DNA of 11,082 nucleotides from DASTDY01 sp035478375 (GCA_035478375.1 DATIJQ010000030.1:1-11082), one strand, 5' to 3'. Numbered from the stretch's first letter, positions 1 to 7,517 are shown. The notes: generated by a model not told the origin, from the sequence alone. A program made the numbers and translations.

Positions 1-783
1 GGTATTTCGGTCAACAACGCCGTTGACGTCGCCAAAGACACCGCCGACATGATCTTGCTGCACAAAAGTTTGGGCGAACTTATAGAGGGCGTGGTCGAAG
101 GCCGCCGCACCTTTGCCAACACGTTAAAATATTTGATGATGGCGCTGAGTTCTAACTTTGGCAACATGTTTTCGATGGCTGGCGCGTCTTTGCTGCTGCC
201 GTTTTTGCCCATGTTGGCGCCGCAGATTTTACTCAACAATTTGTTGTATGACGTGTCGCAGATTGCTTTGCCAACAGATAACGTCGACGAAAGTTCAATC
301 AAACGACCACACCGCTTAAGCATCAGCGGCATCCGCAAATTTATGTTTGTGTTTGGGCCGTTGAGTTCAATCTTTGACTTTGTAACGTTTTGGGTGTTAA
401 TTAATGTTTTCCATTTGCAGGCGGCGAGTTTTCAGGCTGGATGGTTCTTGGAATCCATGCTAACTCAAACGCTGGTTGTATACATTATTCGCACGCGCAA
501 AGTTCCATTTTTGCAAAGTACGCCAAGCAAAAGTCTTATTGCGAGCACTTTGTTTGCTATTGGTATGTCAGTGCTGTTTGTAGTGACGCCGCTGGCCACG
601 TTCTTCCGTTTTGACAGCATTCCGGCCGATAGTTTTATATGGATTACCGTTATCGTGGCGGTGTATTTAGCATTTGCCCAAATCGTTAAAACTATATTTT
701 ACAAACACATTAGTTTGTGGCGCGCTGGCGAACAGCCTCGTACACCAGCAGCGCCGCAGACGTTGCCACATTCAGCGAATTAA
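1..783 (+). CDS. mgtA: Magnesium-transporting P-type ATPase (MgtA type), C-terminal part
   Basis: This is the last 260 residues of a P3B-type P-type ATPase, which imports Mg2+ across the cytoplasmic membrane using ATP. The gene is open from the window's first base, so the phosphorylation domain lies outside. The visible part starts in the end of the P domain (a GISVNNAVDVAKDTAD stretch equivalent to the MgtA hinge), then EGRRTFANTLKY and SSNFGN ahead of the C-terminal membrane helices. NLLYDVSQIALP carries the Asn and Asp typical of the MgtA transport helix, and FGPLSSIFDFVTF and ESMLTQTLVVYIIRT follow as in enterobacterial MgtA. The expected end of the family is near the Trp at position 718-720; about 20 further Pro/Ala-rich residues are encoded by sequence antisense to the convergent methyltransferase gene. 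Family assignment is firm. Substrate is inferred from the family. Confidence 0.88.
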   Translation, partial: GISVNNAVDVAKDTADMILLHKSLGELIEGVVEGRRTFANTLKYLMMALSSNFGNMFSMAGASLLLPFLPMLAPQILLNNLLYDVSQIALPTDNVDESSIKRPHRLSISGIRKFMFVFGPLSSIFDFVTFWVLINVFHLQAASFQAGWFLESMLTQTLVVYIIRTRKVPFLQSTPSKSLIASTLFAIGMSVLFVVTPLATFFRFDSIPADSFIWITVIVAVYLAFAQIVKTIFYKHISLWRAGEQPRTPAAPQTLPHSAN

Positions 784-1504
784 CTTTGCCAGCCATAGGG
801 ATGCGCACGCGATGATTGGCATGTTTTAGCCACCAATCGGTGTGGCCGTATTTTTCGGAGCCAACGCAAAGGGCGGTGCTTTTTGTAAAGTCGGTTTGCG
901 TAAAAAGTGCATCGGTATCAGGGGTCGATGCGATGATTTGCACATTGTTTTTTGTCAGCCAATCGTAGGTCTGCTTGGCGGTTGCATTGGCTACGGGCAC
1001 GGCAAAAACTGCGCCTTTGCTAGCACGAATAACATTTGGGTTAGCCCAATCAGTGACGCCATCGACGCTAATAATGGCATCAACGCCAGCGGCATCGGCT
1101 GTGCGAACCATGGCGCCGAGGTTGCCTGGTTTTTCTATTGCTTCGCACACCAATATAAGCATATTTTTGGCAACTTTTAAGTGACCAAGTGTTGCGGCCG
1201 GGCTAGGCACGACCGCCAACCAGCCGTCGGGACCTTCGCGGTAGGCGGCTTTTTCGAACACATCACGGCTAAGCTCGATCCCCACAACACCACCTTTTAT
1301 AAGGTCCTGCAGGCGTTCGTGTTGCTTTGCGCTGCCCATAAGCTCGGTGCAATAGTACAAAGTTTGAATTGCAACGCCGGCGTCGAGCGCACAACTAAGC
1401 TCTTCGTAACCATCAATAATCGTCACGCCCGCCTGTTCGCGCTCGCGACGGCGGCGCAAGGCAACCAGTTTTTTGACGGCCGGATTTTGTTTACTTGTGA
1501 TCAT
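710..1504 (-). CDS. TrmH/SpoU-family RNA 2'-O-methyltransferase
   Basis: This 264-residue protein should transfer a methyl group from S-adenosylmethionine to a ribose 2'-OH in rRNA or tRNA. The N-terminus (ITSKQNPAVKKLVALR) matches the substrate-binding domain of 23S rRNA methyltransferases of this family. All three SPOUT motifs of the knotted domain are visible: NLGAMVRTADAAG near residues 128-140, with the conserved Asn128 and Arg134; VGSEKYG near 214-220; and RIPMAGKVNSLNVATSAA near 234-251, with the Asn-Ser-Leu-Asn signature at 242-245. Length is normal for the family. It is the last gene of a leftward run, 18 bases after the phospholipase D-like gene, and its start lacks a strong ribosome binding site. 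Its 3' end overlaps the mgtA end by 74 bases on the opposite strand. The exact modified nucleotide cannot be told from sequence. Confidence 0.9.
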   Translation of the reverse strand: MITSKQNPAVKKLVALRRRREREQAGVTIIDGYEELSCALDAGVAIQTLYYCTELMGSAKQHERLQDLIKGGVVGIELSRDVFEKAAYREGPDGWLAVVPSPAATLGHLKVAKNMLILVCEAIEKPGNLGAMVRTADAAGVDAIISVDGVTDWANPNVIRASKGAVFAVPVANATAKQTYDWLTKNNVQIIASTPDTDALFTQTDFTKSTALCVGSEKYGHTDWWLKHANHRVRIPMAGKVNSLNVATSAALLVYEAVRQRATN

Positions 1505-1522
1505 AAGCTTATTTTACCGCAG

Positions 1523-2509
1523 TTACACAGCCGTGGCCACCTGTTGAACGACTTGCTCGTACAATTGTTGCCAGAGACGGGGGTCACTACTTTTTAAGGC
1601 AATTTCTTTTGTGCCAAACGTCACGCCACGGTGGCTAAAATTGTGCGAACCGCTTAAGCAAGCCTTAGTGCCATTGTGTAACTCAAACAATATGCATTTA
1701 GCGTGCAGGTAATGTACGCCTTTGTAATTGTTTGTAATATCAGCTCGCCAATTATCCCACAGTTGTGCGGCCGAGTCGGGACGCAAACCAGTTTTTGTAG
1801 GTTGATTAAAGTAGCAGGTTGTATCTGTGGATCGCAGTAGGGCGGCAAGTTTGCCGCTCGGGCACATTTGCGAAACGTAAAATACCCGGCTCGCCTGACT
1901 GGCAAGCATGCAGGCAGTGTCGTAAATTATTGACGCGCCAGGCTTACCGGCATCGACAAGCAATGTATTTTGAGTATCGAGTGATTCGCTATAGTCTAGG
2001 TCGACTGCGTTTTTAGCCACTCCTAATACCAATCGCTCAAACAAATTAGCGACGCCTTCGCTTTGGCAATGCAGCATGTAATCAGTGTTCGTAAATGCAT
2101 CGTCGCTAAGGTTGACGCCACCGAATGTCCACACCTCATCATCGACGACGGTGACTTTGGCGTGGTAGCGGCCAGCATAGGGATTAAACTTATTTTTATT
2201 ACCCACCCACTGTAGTTGCACACCGGCCGACACAAGGTGTTGAACAATAGCGTGCGTCGCCTGCAGCGCTACGGCGAAATCGTGGCGATTAACAGACACG
2301 GGTCGGCTAGCGCCATAAAAACTATAGCGGTCAGCCACAACCAGCACGCGTACACCCCGTTTGGCCGCCGCGATTGTCGCGCCCAAAATTGTTTGCACAC
2401 GAGGGTCGGCCCGCAATATCATTGCCGACAGCACAATACGGTGAGTGGCTTGCGCAATGGCGCTTTGTAAATTGTCGTAATAGTCGTTAGGCGTTACAAA
2501 AGAAAACAT
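1523..2509 (-). CDS. Phospholipase D-superfamily protein with two HxK motifs
   Basis: The 328-residue product has the two-half layout of the phospholipase D/cardiolipin synthase superfamily, whose members transfer or hydrolyse phosphodiesters through a histidine intermediate. The first motif is complete: His116, Lys118 and Asp123, followed by FGGVNLSDDAF. The second has His269 and Lys271, but a Glu (276) takes the place of the usual Asp, followed by SGSHNFSHRG and a GTKEIAL segment typical of these proteins. No signal peptide or clear membrane helix is seen, unlike classical cardiolipin synthases, so a cytoplasmic or membrane-associated enzyme is likely. It starts five bases after the stop of the propeller-protein gene and precedes the methyltransferase gene, so co-transcription is likely. 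Cardiolipin synthase, phosphatidyltransferase or nuclease activity are all possible. Confidence 0.82.
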   Translation of the reverse strand: MFSFVTPNDYYDNLQSAIAQATHRIVLSAMILRADPRVQTILGATIAAAKRGVRVLVVADRYSFYGASRPVSVNRHDFAVALQATHAIVQHLVSAGVQLQWVGNKNKFNPYAGRYHAKVTVVDDEVWTFGGVNLSDDAFTNTDYMLHCQSEGVANLFERLVLGVAKNAVDLDYSESLDTQNTLLVDAGKPGASIIYDTACMLASQASRVFYVSQMCPSGKLAALLRSTDTTCYFNQPTKTGLRPDSAAQLWDNWRADITNNYKGVHYLHAKCILFELHNGTKACLSGSHNFSHRGVTFGTKEIALKSSDPRLWQQLYEQVVQQVATAV

Positions 2510-2514
2510 TAGTG

Positions 2515-4269
2515 CTAAAAGCCGCCATACCCACCACCGTACCCATAAAAGTTACCGACGGGTTTATGGTAGTCACTGAGCTTAATTGCTTTGCTGAGAT
2601 CTGCATTTTTAGCCGGCACAATGTATAGTTCGCTACCATTTTTTGATACCAACAAGTAGTCGTCGGAGTACCAACCGTATGGCGCAAAATCTGACGCAGT
2701 TGCAATTTGCTTGCCATTCTTGCCGTCTTTATCTCCAATAAATAAGGTATTTTTACCATCACGTGGTTCGTACCAGAATGTTTGACTGCCCGATGGAGAT
2801 TGCAAAAAGGTTGGATAGAACTGCTGCGAGACTTGATCGGGCGTAACGCTTGTATTAGCTTTAACTGCACCGTCTCCGTACTCATAAACCTTAGCTGGGT
2901 CGCTAGAGGAATACGACACAACGCTATAGTAAAATTCATTTGGCGCATACGATATGGCAAACGATACAAACGAGTTAGCGCTTAGGCTATAGAGTGTCTT
3001 TTTATTGCTGCCATCGAGCTGGACAGAAACAATTGCCCCTTGCACTCCTCCCGAGTTTTGCATGTTTGATACGTAGACCAGCGCGCCTTTTTCGTCATCA
3101 AAATAGGTATAGGCAAAATTCTCTGGACCACCACCTTGCGTATTAGTTTCGGCCAGTGTAACTAACTTATTCGCTTCGGCATCATAACTTTTAAGTGCGT
3201 AGCGTTTCGGCTGACCGTATGGAATATCTTCGTGCTCCACTTGGTAAGCAAATACATGATTGTGCCAGCCGATCGAAGTAAAGGCAACGTTGCCAGTATC
3301 TATTTGAGTGAACTGGTCGTTAGTTGTGTTAATAACGTATAGCCCCTGGTTGTTATCGCGTCGAGCTTGCAAGAGCAGGTATTTCCAATCACGTGACGCA
3401 AGCAGCACAGTACCTTTGTCGTCTTCTTTACCAGTACCTTGCACAACGATCTGTTGGTTGCCACCGTCAAGGTCAGACTTCATAACATTTATAATGCCAG
3501 TGCGCTTGCTCAAAAAGTACACTTTACCAACGGGTGTCAGTGTAAAAGTGTTTTTTGGATCTTGTTGTTCGGTAACAGTTACATTAACCGAACTAGTATT
3601 GTAGTTGTCGGCTTTAATACTGGCCGCAACAGTGGCGTCGTTGGCCGGTAGCACCAGGGTTGTTTGGCCCTTGTTGTCGGTAATTGCCGTGGCATCGCCG
3701 GCTACAATGGTTGCTTTTGCTAGCGCTACACCTGTAATTTTGTTAACCACAGTTATGGGTACTTGCCGCCCAGTCGCTTCGAGTTTTAAAGTGCCAACCG
3801 ATGGATCGTGTAATATAGGCACCAAAGCTGGCAGGCTTGCGTCCTTGTAATACTTTTTAGTAACACTTAACGTATAAGTGCCCACTGACAGTTTTGGTAG
3901 CGTTGCCTTACCGTTATTGTCGGTATGAGCAGTAGCACCAGTGACGCTGACGGTAGCGTCAGACACTGGCTTGCCAGTTTTGCTATCAACAACCATTACG
4001 GCTAGATCTTTATGAATGAACGGCCCCAACATACCATAACGCGTCACTGGTACAGCCAACAAAACGGCAACCAAAACAATAACTCCCGTGACTATGCCGA
4101 GCGTTATTTTGCCTTTTTTGGTCTTAAAAAATGACCAAAACGATTTTTTATTATGACCAGTTATAACGCCCGTGTGCAGTGGGGTTGGTTGCGTTTGCGG
4201 CTCAGGCGTCGCATGAGTTTTTTGGGGTGCTGCTACGTCTTTCGACTCGTCTTTTTGTTCTTCTGACAT
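2515..4269 (-). CDS. Membrane-anchored protein with two Ig-like repeats and a beta-propeller-like ectodomain
   Basis: This 584-residue protein has a charged, Pro/Gln-rich cytoplasmic N-terminus (1-50), one membrane helix (about 55-74) and a large outside part. Residues about 88-165 and 168-245 are two related beta-sandwich repeats of the carboxypeptidase-regulatory/PEGA kind. Each starts with a V(V/N)xxTG segment and has a TDN(N/K)G turn. From about 248 on, repeating blades such as GKVYFLSKRTGIINVMKSDL and LYIVPAKNADL resemble TolB/WD40-like propellers, which bind partners rather than catalyse. The C-terminus ends in a Gly/Tyr tail (YGYGGGYGGF). Start choice: ATG preceded by AAGGA with seven-base spacing. 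It heads a leftward run with the phospholipase D-like and methyltransferase genes. Domain calls are by eye; the function, perhaps surface binding or envelope sensing, is inference. Confidence 0.75.
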   Translation of the reverse strand: MSEEQKDESKDVAAPQKTHATPEPQTQPTPLHTGVITGHNKKSFWSFFKTKKGKITLGIVTGVIVLVAVLLAVPVTRYGMLGPFIHKDLAVMVVDSKTGKPVSDATVSVTGATAHTDNNGKATLPKLSVGTYTLSVTKKYYKDASLPALVPILHDPSVGTLKLEATGRQVPITVVNKITGVALAKATIVAGDATAITDNKGQTTLVLPANDATVAASIKADNYNTSSVNVTVTEQQDPKNTFTLTPVGKVYFLSKRTGIINVMKSDLDGGNQQIVVQGTGKEDDKGTVLLASRDWKYLLLQARRDNNQGLYVINTTNDQFTQIDTGNVAFTSIGWHNHVFAYQVEHEDIPYGQPKRYALKSYDAEANKLVTLAETNTQGGGPENFAYTYFDDEKGALVYVSNMQNSGGVQGAIVSVQLDGSNKKTLYSLSANSFVSFAISYAPNEFYYSVVSYSSSDPAKVYEYGDGAVKANTSVTPDQVSQQFYPTFLQSPSGSQTFWYEPRDGKNTLFIGDKDGKNGKQIATASDFAPYGWYSDDYLLVSKNGSELYIVPAKNADLSKAIKLSDYHKPVGNFYGYGGGYGGF

Positions 4270-4287
4270 TATATGATCCTTTGTTTA

Positions 4288-4317
4288 AGCATAATCGGTA
4301 AACACTTAGGAATGCAA
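4288..4317 (-). promoter_or_regulatory. Weak promoter candidate for the propeller-protein run
   Basis: On the minus strand a TTGCAT box (4312-4317) and a TATGCT box (4288-4293) are separated by 18 bases and lie just upstream of the start at 4269. Matches to consensus are only partial (3 of 6 and 4 of 6). The position between the upstream terminator and the gene is what favours it. Confidence 0.3.
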
Positions 4318-4324
4318 TAGCAAA

Positions 4325-4363
4325 ATAACCGCCGGCTGTGGAAAGCCGACAGCAGTTATTTGC
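4325..4363 (-). other. Imperfect hairpin in the leader of the propeller-protein run
   Basis: AATAAC and GTTATT arms enclose a GC-rich imperfect stem (GC/GC and CGGC/GCCG, with a three-base bulge). On the minus strand the 3' arm runs into TTATTTTG, so it could act as a weak terminator or an mRNA leader structure. A second small hairpin (TTACT/AGTAA, about 4379-4394) lies beside it. I do not recognise a known riboswitch in this 247-base gap. Confidence 0.4.
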
Positions 4364-4451
4364 AGACGGTCAGCCTATTTACTTGTTTTAGTAAGGGTGC
4401 CGTCATGCCTTGGTTGCTGGCCGGATTCACCGTTAATTTGGTGCCGATTTT

Positions 4452-4492
4452 AATAAAAGGCGCCCGGACTGCATATACTAAGCAGCCGGGCG
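4452..4492 (-). terminator. Intrinsic terminator after the 370-residue gene
   Basis: Read on the minus strand, GCCCGG-CTGC pairs with GCAG-CCGGGC around a nine-base loop, with one bulged base, making a ten-pair GC-rich stem. It is followed by GCC and then TTTTATTA. It lies about 25 bases beyond the stop of the leftward gene ending at 4517, so it very likely ends that transcript. Confidence 0.8.
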
Positions 4493-4516
4493 GCCCCAGG
4501 TGTTGTGCGACTCAAA

Positions 4517-5629
4517 CTAATGGGCGTACCTTTTGCGGCGAATGATGGCAAATTGTCCGTCGCTTATTGCGCTTAACCGTTGTCCGTCACTAATCGTAGC
4601 GAGCGGCGTACCCACCACCGATATATACGCAAGCGAGCGCCGAAGCGCCGGGTCCGCCGGAAGCATGCACGGATTAAAGCGAAGTCGCACAGCATCTACA
4701 CAGTCAACCACCAACGTTGTCTGACCACGCTCGAGGCGGGCCATGAGCACTGGGTCATCATAAAATCTTTCGGTCCGCTTGGCAAGAATCGCCTTTCCGT
4801 CAGTATCTTCGCCGACCACCGCTTCGCCTCGCCACGCGCCAACCACCCACGGCCGCGGGAGCCACAGGTGGCTCCTTTGACTAAGCTGCTGTTTAATAGC
4901 GATGCTATTTTTAGCAGCAACATCGGCATCGGCCTCTCTAATAATCGGCCGGAACTGGGTGGCAACAGGCGCTTGGCCTTGGCGCCCAAAGACTTCGACT
5001 TCAAAGTCAAAACCACAGTCAGCGCGGAGTCGTGCAACAGCCGCTAAAAGCGTTGGTAGGTTTGGTTGGTAATTGCTGCGAGCCGTAGCATATGGCGTTT
5101 TGGCAACAGTGGCGTTTGCTTTTTTGTCGCGGTATTCGACCAGCAACCTGGCGCCAGTACGAGTTATTTCGGCAAGGACCTTGTTGCTGTAGGCGTAAAA
5201 TGTAATCGGCTCGCTTGCGTCTGGCGCCTGGAAATATTCCTGGAATATTAGGCCACAGGTATTAACGGTTGCAGTGCCGATAGCCTGTGCAATAACTGCT
5301 GCCGCTGCCTGCGGATTATTGCCGTCCCAGTAAATGAGCGGGTGCCTGCCGCGGACTGCATCGAACGAAAAGGCTTCGTCGTGGCCCGAAAGCTTTACAA
5401 CAAACCCACGGGGGAATTGGTTAGTAAAAAATTCAATGGGAGCCTCAGCAAGGTACTTTTCTGCCAGAGTGACTGCCATAGTTATCATGGGCGCAGTGGG
5501 CAAGATTGCCTTCTCTCCGATAACCTTCATGCCGAGGGCGCTGCCACCAAAATTCTTAAACATTAAAATGTATTTTTGTGCGCTCAAGCCGTACGGTGCG
5601 AGCAGCGAGTGCACAGCATTTACATCCAT
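4517..5629 (-). CDS. Protein of unknown function, possibly ATP-grasp-like
   Basis: I do not recognise this 370-residue protein with certainty. It has no signal peptide and no membrane helix, so it should be cytoplasmic. Three segments recall the nucleotide-binding fold of ATP-grasp enzymes and PEP synthase/PPDK ATP-binding domains: PRGFVVKLSG (residues 73-82, possible ATP-binding Lys), GLIFQEYFQ (126-134, hinge-like with Glu) and DFEVEVFG plus TQFRPI (208-229), where acidic metal ligands and a closing Arg-Pro would sit. The C-terminal 100 residues match nothing I know and end with a repeated ISDGQ segment (residues 346-360) and a basic tail. Start choice: ATG with AGGGG five bases upstream. 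It stands alone between two terminators, so it is probably a single-gene unit. The ATP-grasp reading is inference. Confidence 0.6.
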   Translation of the reverse strand: MDVNAVHSLLAPYGLSAQKYILMFKNFGGSALGMKVIGEKAILPTAPMITMAVTLAEKYLAEAPIEFFTNQFPRGFVVKLSGHDEAFSFDAVRGRHPLIYWDGNNPQAAAAVIAQAIGTATVNTCGLIFQEYFQAPDASEPITFYAYSNKVLAEITRTGARLLVEYRDKKANATVAKTPYATARSNYQPNLPTLLAAVARLRADCGFDFEVEVFGRQGQAPVATQFRPIIREADADVAAKNSIAIKQQLSQRSHLWLPRPWVVGAWRGEAVVGEDTDGKAILAKRTERFYDDPVLMARLERGQTTLVVDCVDAVRLRFNPCMLPADPALRRSLAYISVVGTPLATISDGQRLSAISDGQFAIIRRKRYAH

Positions 5630-5659
5630 GCTAACCCCTAACGTCTAAGGTGCAACACT

Positions 5660-5683
5660 AAAAACAGCCAGCGTCACTGGCCG
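5660..5683 (-). terminator. Intrinsic terminator after the two-component operon
   Basis: On the minus strand CGGCCAG pairs with CTGGCTG (seven pairs including one G-T) around a five-base loop, followed directly by TTTTT. It lies about 40 bases beyond the histidine kinase stop and ahead of the next leftward gene, so it should end the regulator-kinase transcript. No convincing promoter for the next gene is visible in this 93-base gap. Confidence 0.72.
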
Positions 5684-5722
5684 TTACCGGAGCATATTTA
5701 CAGTATAAAGAAATACCGATGC

Positions 5723-6718
5723 CTACGCTATAGGCAACTTTACGGTAAAAATACAACCCTTACCTGACGTACTCTGGGCAATAATGCTGCCGTGCATAGC
5801 AACTACCATTTTTTGGGCAATCGACAAACCGAGTCCATACCCACCGACGGTTTGCGTGGTGCGTGAGCTATCGGCGCGATAAAAACGATCAAAAATATGT
5901 GGCAAATCGGCAGCTGGAATGCCAGCGCCCTGGTCAGTTACAGTTATAAAACCGTGATTGTCTTGGCGCCGAGTGGTAATGGTGATTTTAGATGATTCGG
6001 GGCTATACTTAATAGCATTATCGACTAAAACGCCCACAATGGTTGCCAACGTTTTTGGCTCACTCATAACGGTGACTGACTGTAGCTTATCGTCAATAGT
6101 AATTTTTTTGGCATCAGCCAGTGGTTGTAGGCGTTGGCAAACTTCTTTTACGACCGCACCCGTTTCGACAGCAGTTAAATGCAGTGCTTCGCCGGGGCGA
6201 GCAAGGCTTAACAGCGCTTGCGACAAATCACTCAGGCGGTTGATTTCTTCTAAGTTACTTTCTAATAGCTCTTTCATGTCGGTTTTGGTGAGGTTGGGGT
6301 CGCGCAGCGAAACTTCTAACTCGGTCTTCATGGCGGCAAGCGGCGTGCGCAACTCGTGCGATGCGTCGGCAGTAAACCGGTTTTGAGCGTCAACCGCCCG
6401 CTCAATTGGCCGCATAGTACGCCGCGCCAAACCATAACTTGCAAAACCACCAGCCACCAAAACGACACCATTTAATAGGAGTAAACTAACTAAAATCCGG
6501 CCCCGGCTAGCGTCATATTGTTGTTGCAGAGCTGTTTCAAAATCTTGCCGCGTTAACGGCCCCAGTCGGTCTTGGATACGCACTGCCACTGGTCCGTCCA
6601 ATCCACTGTGCACCTCTTGCATCGCCTCGTGATACACCCACAAACTAAACGCTAAACTTATGACCATTAAAATGGCCACGTACCAAAGCGTCATGCGCAA
6701 GTAGGCGTTTTTAAACAT
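5723..6718 (-). CDS. Two-component sensor histidine kinase
   Basis: This 331-residue membrane kinase senses a signal and phosphorylates the partner regulator encoded just upstream. Two membrane helices (about 9-29 and 74-96) bracket a small outside loop of some 45 residues, too small for a standard PAS or Cache sensor domain. A short HAMP-like linker follows, then the H box FTADASHELRTPLA with the phosphorylated His121. The ATPase part has the N box LVDNAIKYSP (Asn224), TDQGAGIP (241-248), DLPHIFDRFYRAD, and the GYGLGLS glycine loop (283-289). All catalytic motifs are intact. The start ATG shares one base with the regulator stop (TAATG), so translation is probably coupled. The order, regulator then kinase, is typical of the OmpR/EnvZ class. 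The signal sensed cannot be told. Confidence 0.95.
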   Translation of the reverse strand: MFKNAYLRMTLWYVAILMVISLAFSLWVYHEAMQEVHSGLDGPVAVRIQDRLGPLTRQDFETALQQQYDASRGRILVSLLLLNGVVLVAGGFASYGLARRTMRPIERAVDAQNRFTADASHELRTPLAAMKTELEVSLRDPNLTKTDMKELLESNLEEINRLSDLSQALLSLARPGEALHLTAVETGAVVKEVCQRLQPLADAKKITIDDKLQSVTVMSEPKTLATIVGVLVDNAIKYSPESSKITITTRRQDNHGFITVTDQGAGIPAADLPHIFDRFYRADSSRTTQTVGGYGLGLSIAQKMVVAMHGSIIAQSTSGKGCIFTVKLPIA

Positions 6719-7392
6719 TACACTCCCAGTTTATACCCAAAGCCACGCAAGGTGTGTACCAATTGCGGCGATTTAGGGAAGGCGCGATCGATTTTGTTGC
6801 GCAAATAGCTCATATACACCTCAACCGTGTTTGGCAAAATGTCGGCGTCGTAATCCCACACGTGACTAATAATTGTGTCTTTGGTGAGGACCTTTTTTTG
6901 GTTGCGCAACATATACTCGAGCAAAGCAAATTCTTTGCTAGTGAGGGTGACGGGTGTACCGCCGCGCATAACTTCGAAGGTTTGGGTGTTGAGGCTGAGG
7001 TCTTCGCAAGTTAAAACCGGCGACATCACTTGGCTGGGGCGCCGCAACAGGCTGCGAATACGAGCGAGCAATTCTTCAAATGCAAATGGCTTTACCAAAT
7101 AATCGTCGGCGCCACTGTTAAGACCAGCAACGCGATCGCCCACAGCGTCTTTGGCAGTCAGCATTATAATAGGAGTGTCTTTTTTGGCTTCGCGGAGTTT
7201 TTGGCAAATAGTTAAACCATCGACACCGGGCAGCATGCGGTCAAGCACAATAATATCGTATGGTTCGTCAAGCGCCATGGCTAGGCCGTTGTCGCCGGTT
7301 AAGCTAACATCAACGGCAAACGACTCTTGTTGCAAGCCACGTTTTAAGGCATTGGCGATTTTGCGTTCGTCTTCTACGACTAGTACGCGCAT
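6718..7392 (-). CDS. OmpR/PhoB-family response regulator
   Basis: This 224-residue DNA-binding regulator is the partner of the adjacent kinase. The receiver domain (1-115) has the acidic pair Glu7-Asp8, the phosphorylated Asp51 in DIIVLDRMLPG, Thr79 in MLTAKD, and Lys101 in DDYLVKPF, so it should be fully active. The C-terminal winged helix (about 127-222) shows the family pattern: LTSKEFALLEYMLRN, then VWDYDADILPNTVEVYMSYLRNKID and the HTLRGFGYKLGV end. The start is supported by AAGGAA six bases upstream. Length is normal for the family. A TATAGT box at 7416-7421 on the minus strand could be its -10 element. Target genes are unknown; the nearby envelope locus is a possible target, but nothing in the sequence proves it. 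Confidence 0.95.
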   Translation of the reverse strand: MRVLVVEDERKIANALKRGLQQESFAVDVSLTGDNGLAMALDEPYDIIVLDRMLPGVDGLTICQKLREAKKDTPIIMLTAKDAVGDRVAGLNSGADDYLVKPFAFEELLARIRSLLRRPSQVMSPVLTCEDLSLNTQTFEVMRGGTPVTLTSKEFALLEYMLRNQKKVLTKDTIISHVWDYDADILPNTVEVYMSYLRNKIDRAFPKSPQLVHTLRGFGYKLGV

Positions 7393-7415
7393 ATAATTTC
7401 CTTGTTCACGCTTTT

Positions 7416-7421
7416 ACTATA
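7416..7421 (-). promoter_or_regulatory. Possible -10 box for the regulator-kinase operon
   Basis: TATAGT on the minus strand (5 of 6 consensus) lies 23 bases upstream of the regulator start, with AAGGAA between them. No good -35 box is found at 16-18 bases, so the site may need an activator, perhaps the regulator itself. Weak call. Confidence 0.35.
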
Positions 7422-7467
7422 GCGGCGGTGGCTGAAAATAGGCTTAAGGTAATTTACGGGTAGGGCC

Positions 7468-7506
7468 GGTGGGCGCGCGCGAAAGTTGCTTCAGCGCGCA
7501 CCCACC
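7468..7506. repeat. Long GC-rich inverted repeat (hairpin)
   Basis: GGTGGG-C-GCGCGC (7468-7480) pairs with GCGCGC-A-CCCACC (7494-7506). Twelve of thirteen pairs are perfect, with one C-A mismatch, and the 13-base loop can add a GAA/TTC pairing. It lies 11 bases beyond the stop of the leftward GC-rich gene. No T-run follows on either strand, so it is not a standard intrinsic terminator. It could be a transcript-end stabiliser, a Rho-linked end, a protein-binding palindrome or the edge of an inserted segment. Confidence 0.7.
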
Positions 7507-7517
7507 GTGGAGTGATG

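Noticed and set aside
842..1180. Rightward frame with Gly/Ile-rich product inside the methyltransferase gene
   Set aside because: Antisense shadow; the leftward frame has complete SPOUT motifs.
4270..4450. Riboswitch such as cobalamin, SAM or cyclic-di-GMP type
   Set aside because: Short stretches (ACGGTGAATCC, GACGGCACC) recall fragments of known aptamers, but the full conserved cores and order are absent.
4360..4545. Rightward 61-codon frame in the gap before the surface-protein gene
   Set aside because: It runs through a clear minus-strand terminator and into the 3' end of a leftward gene, has no ribosome binding site, and the product looks random.
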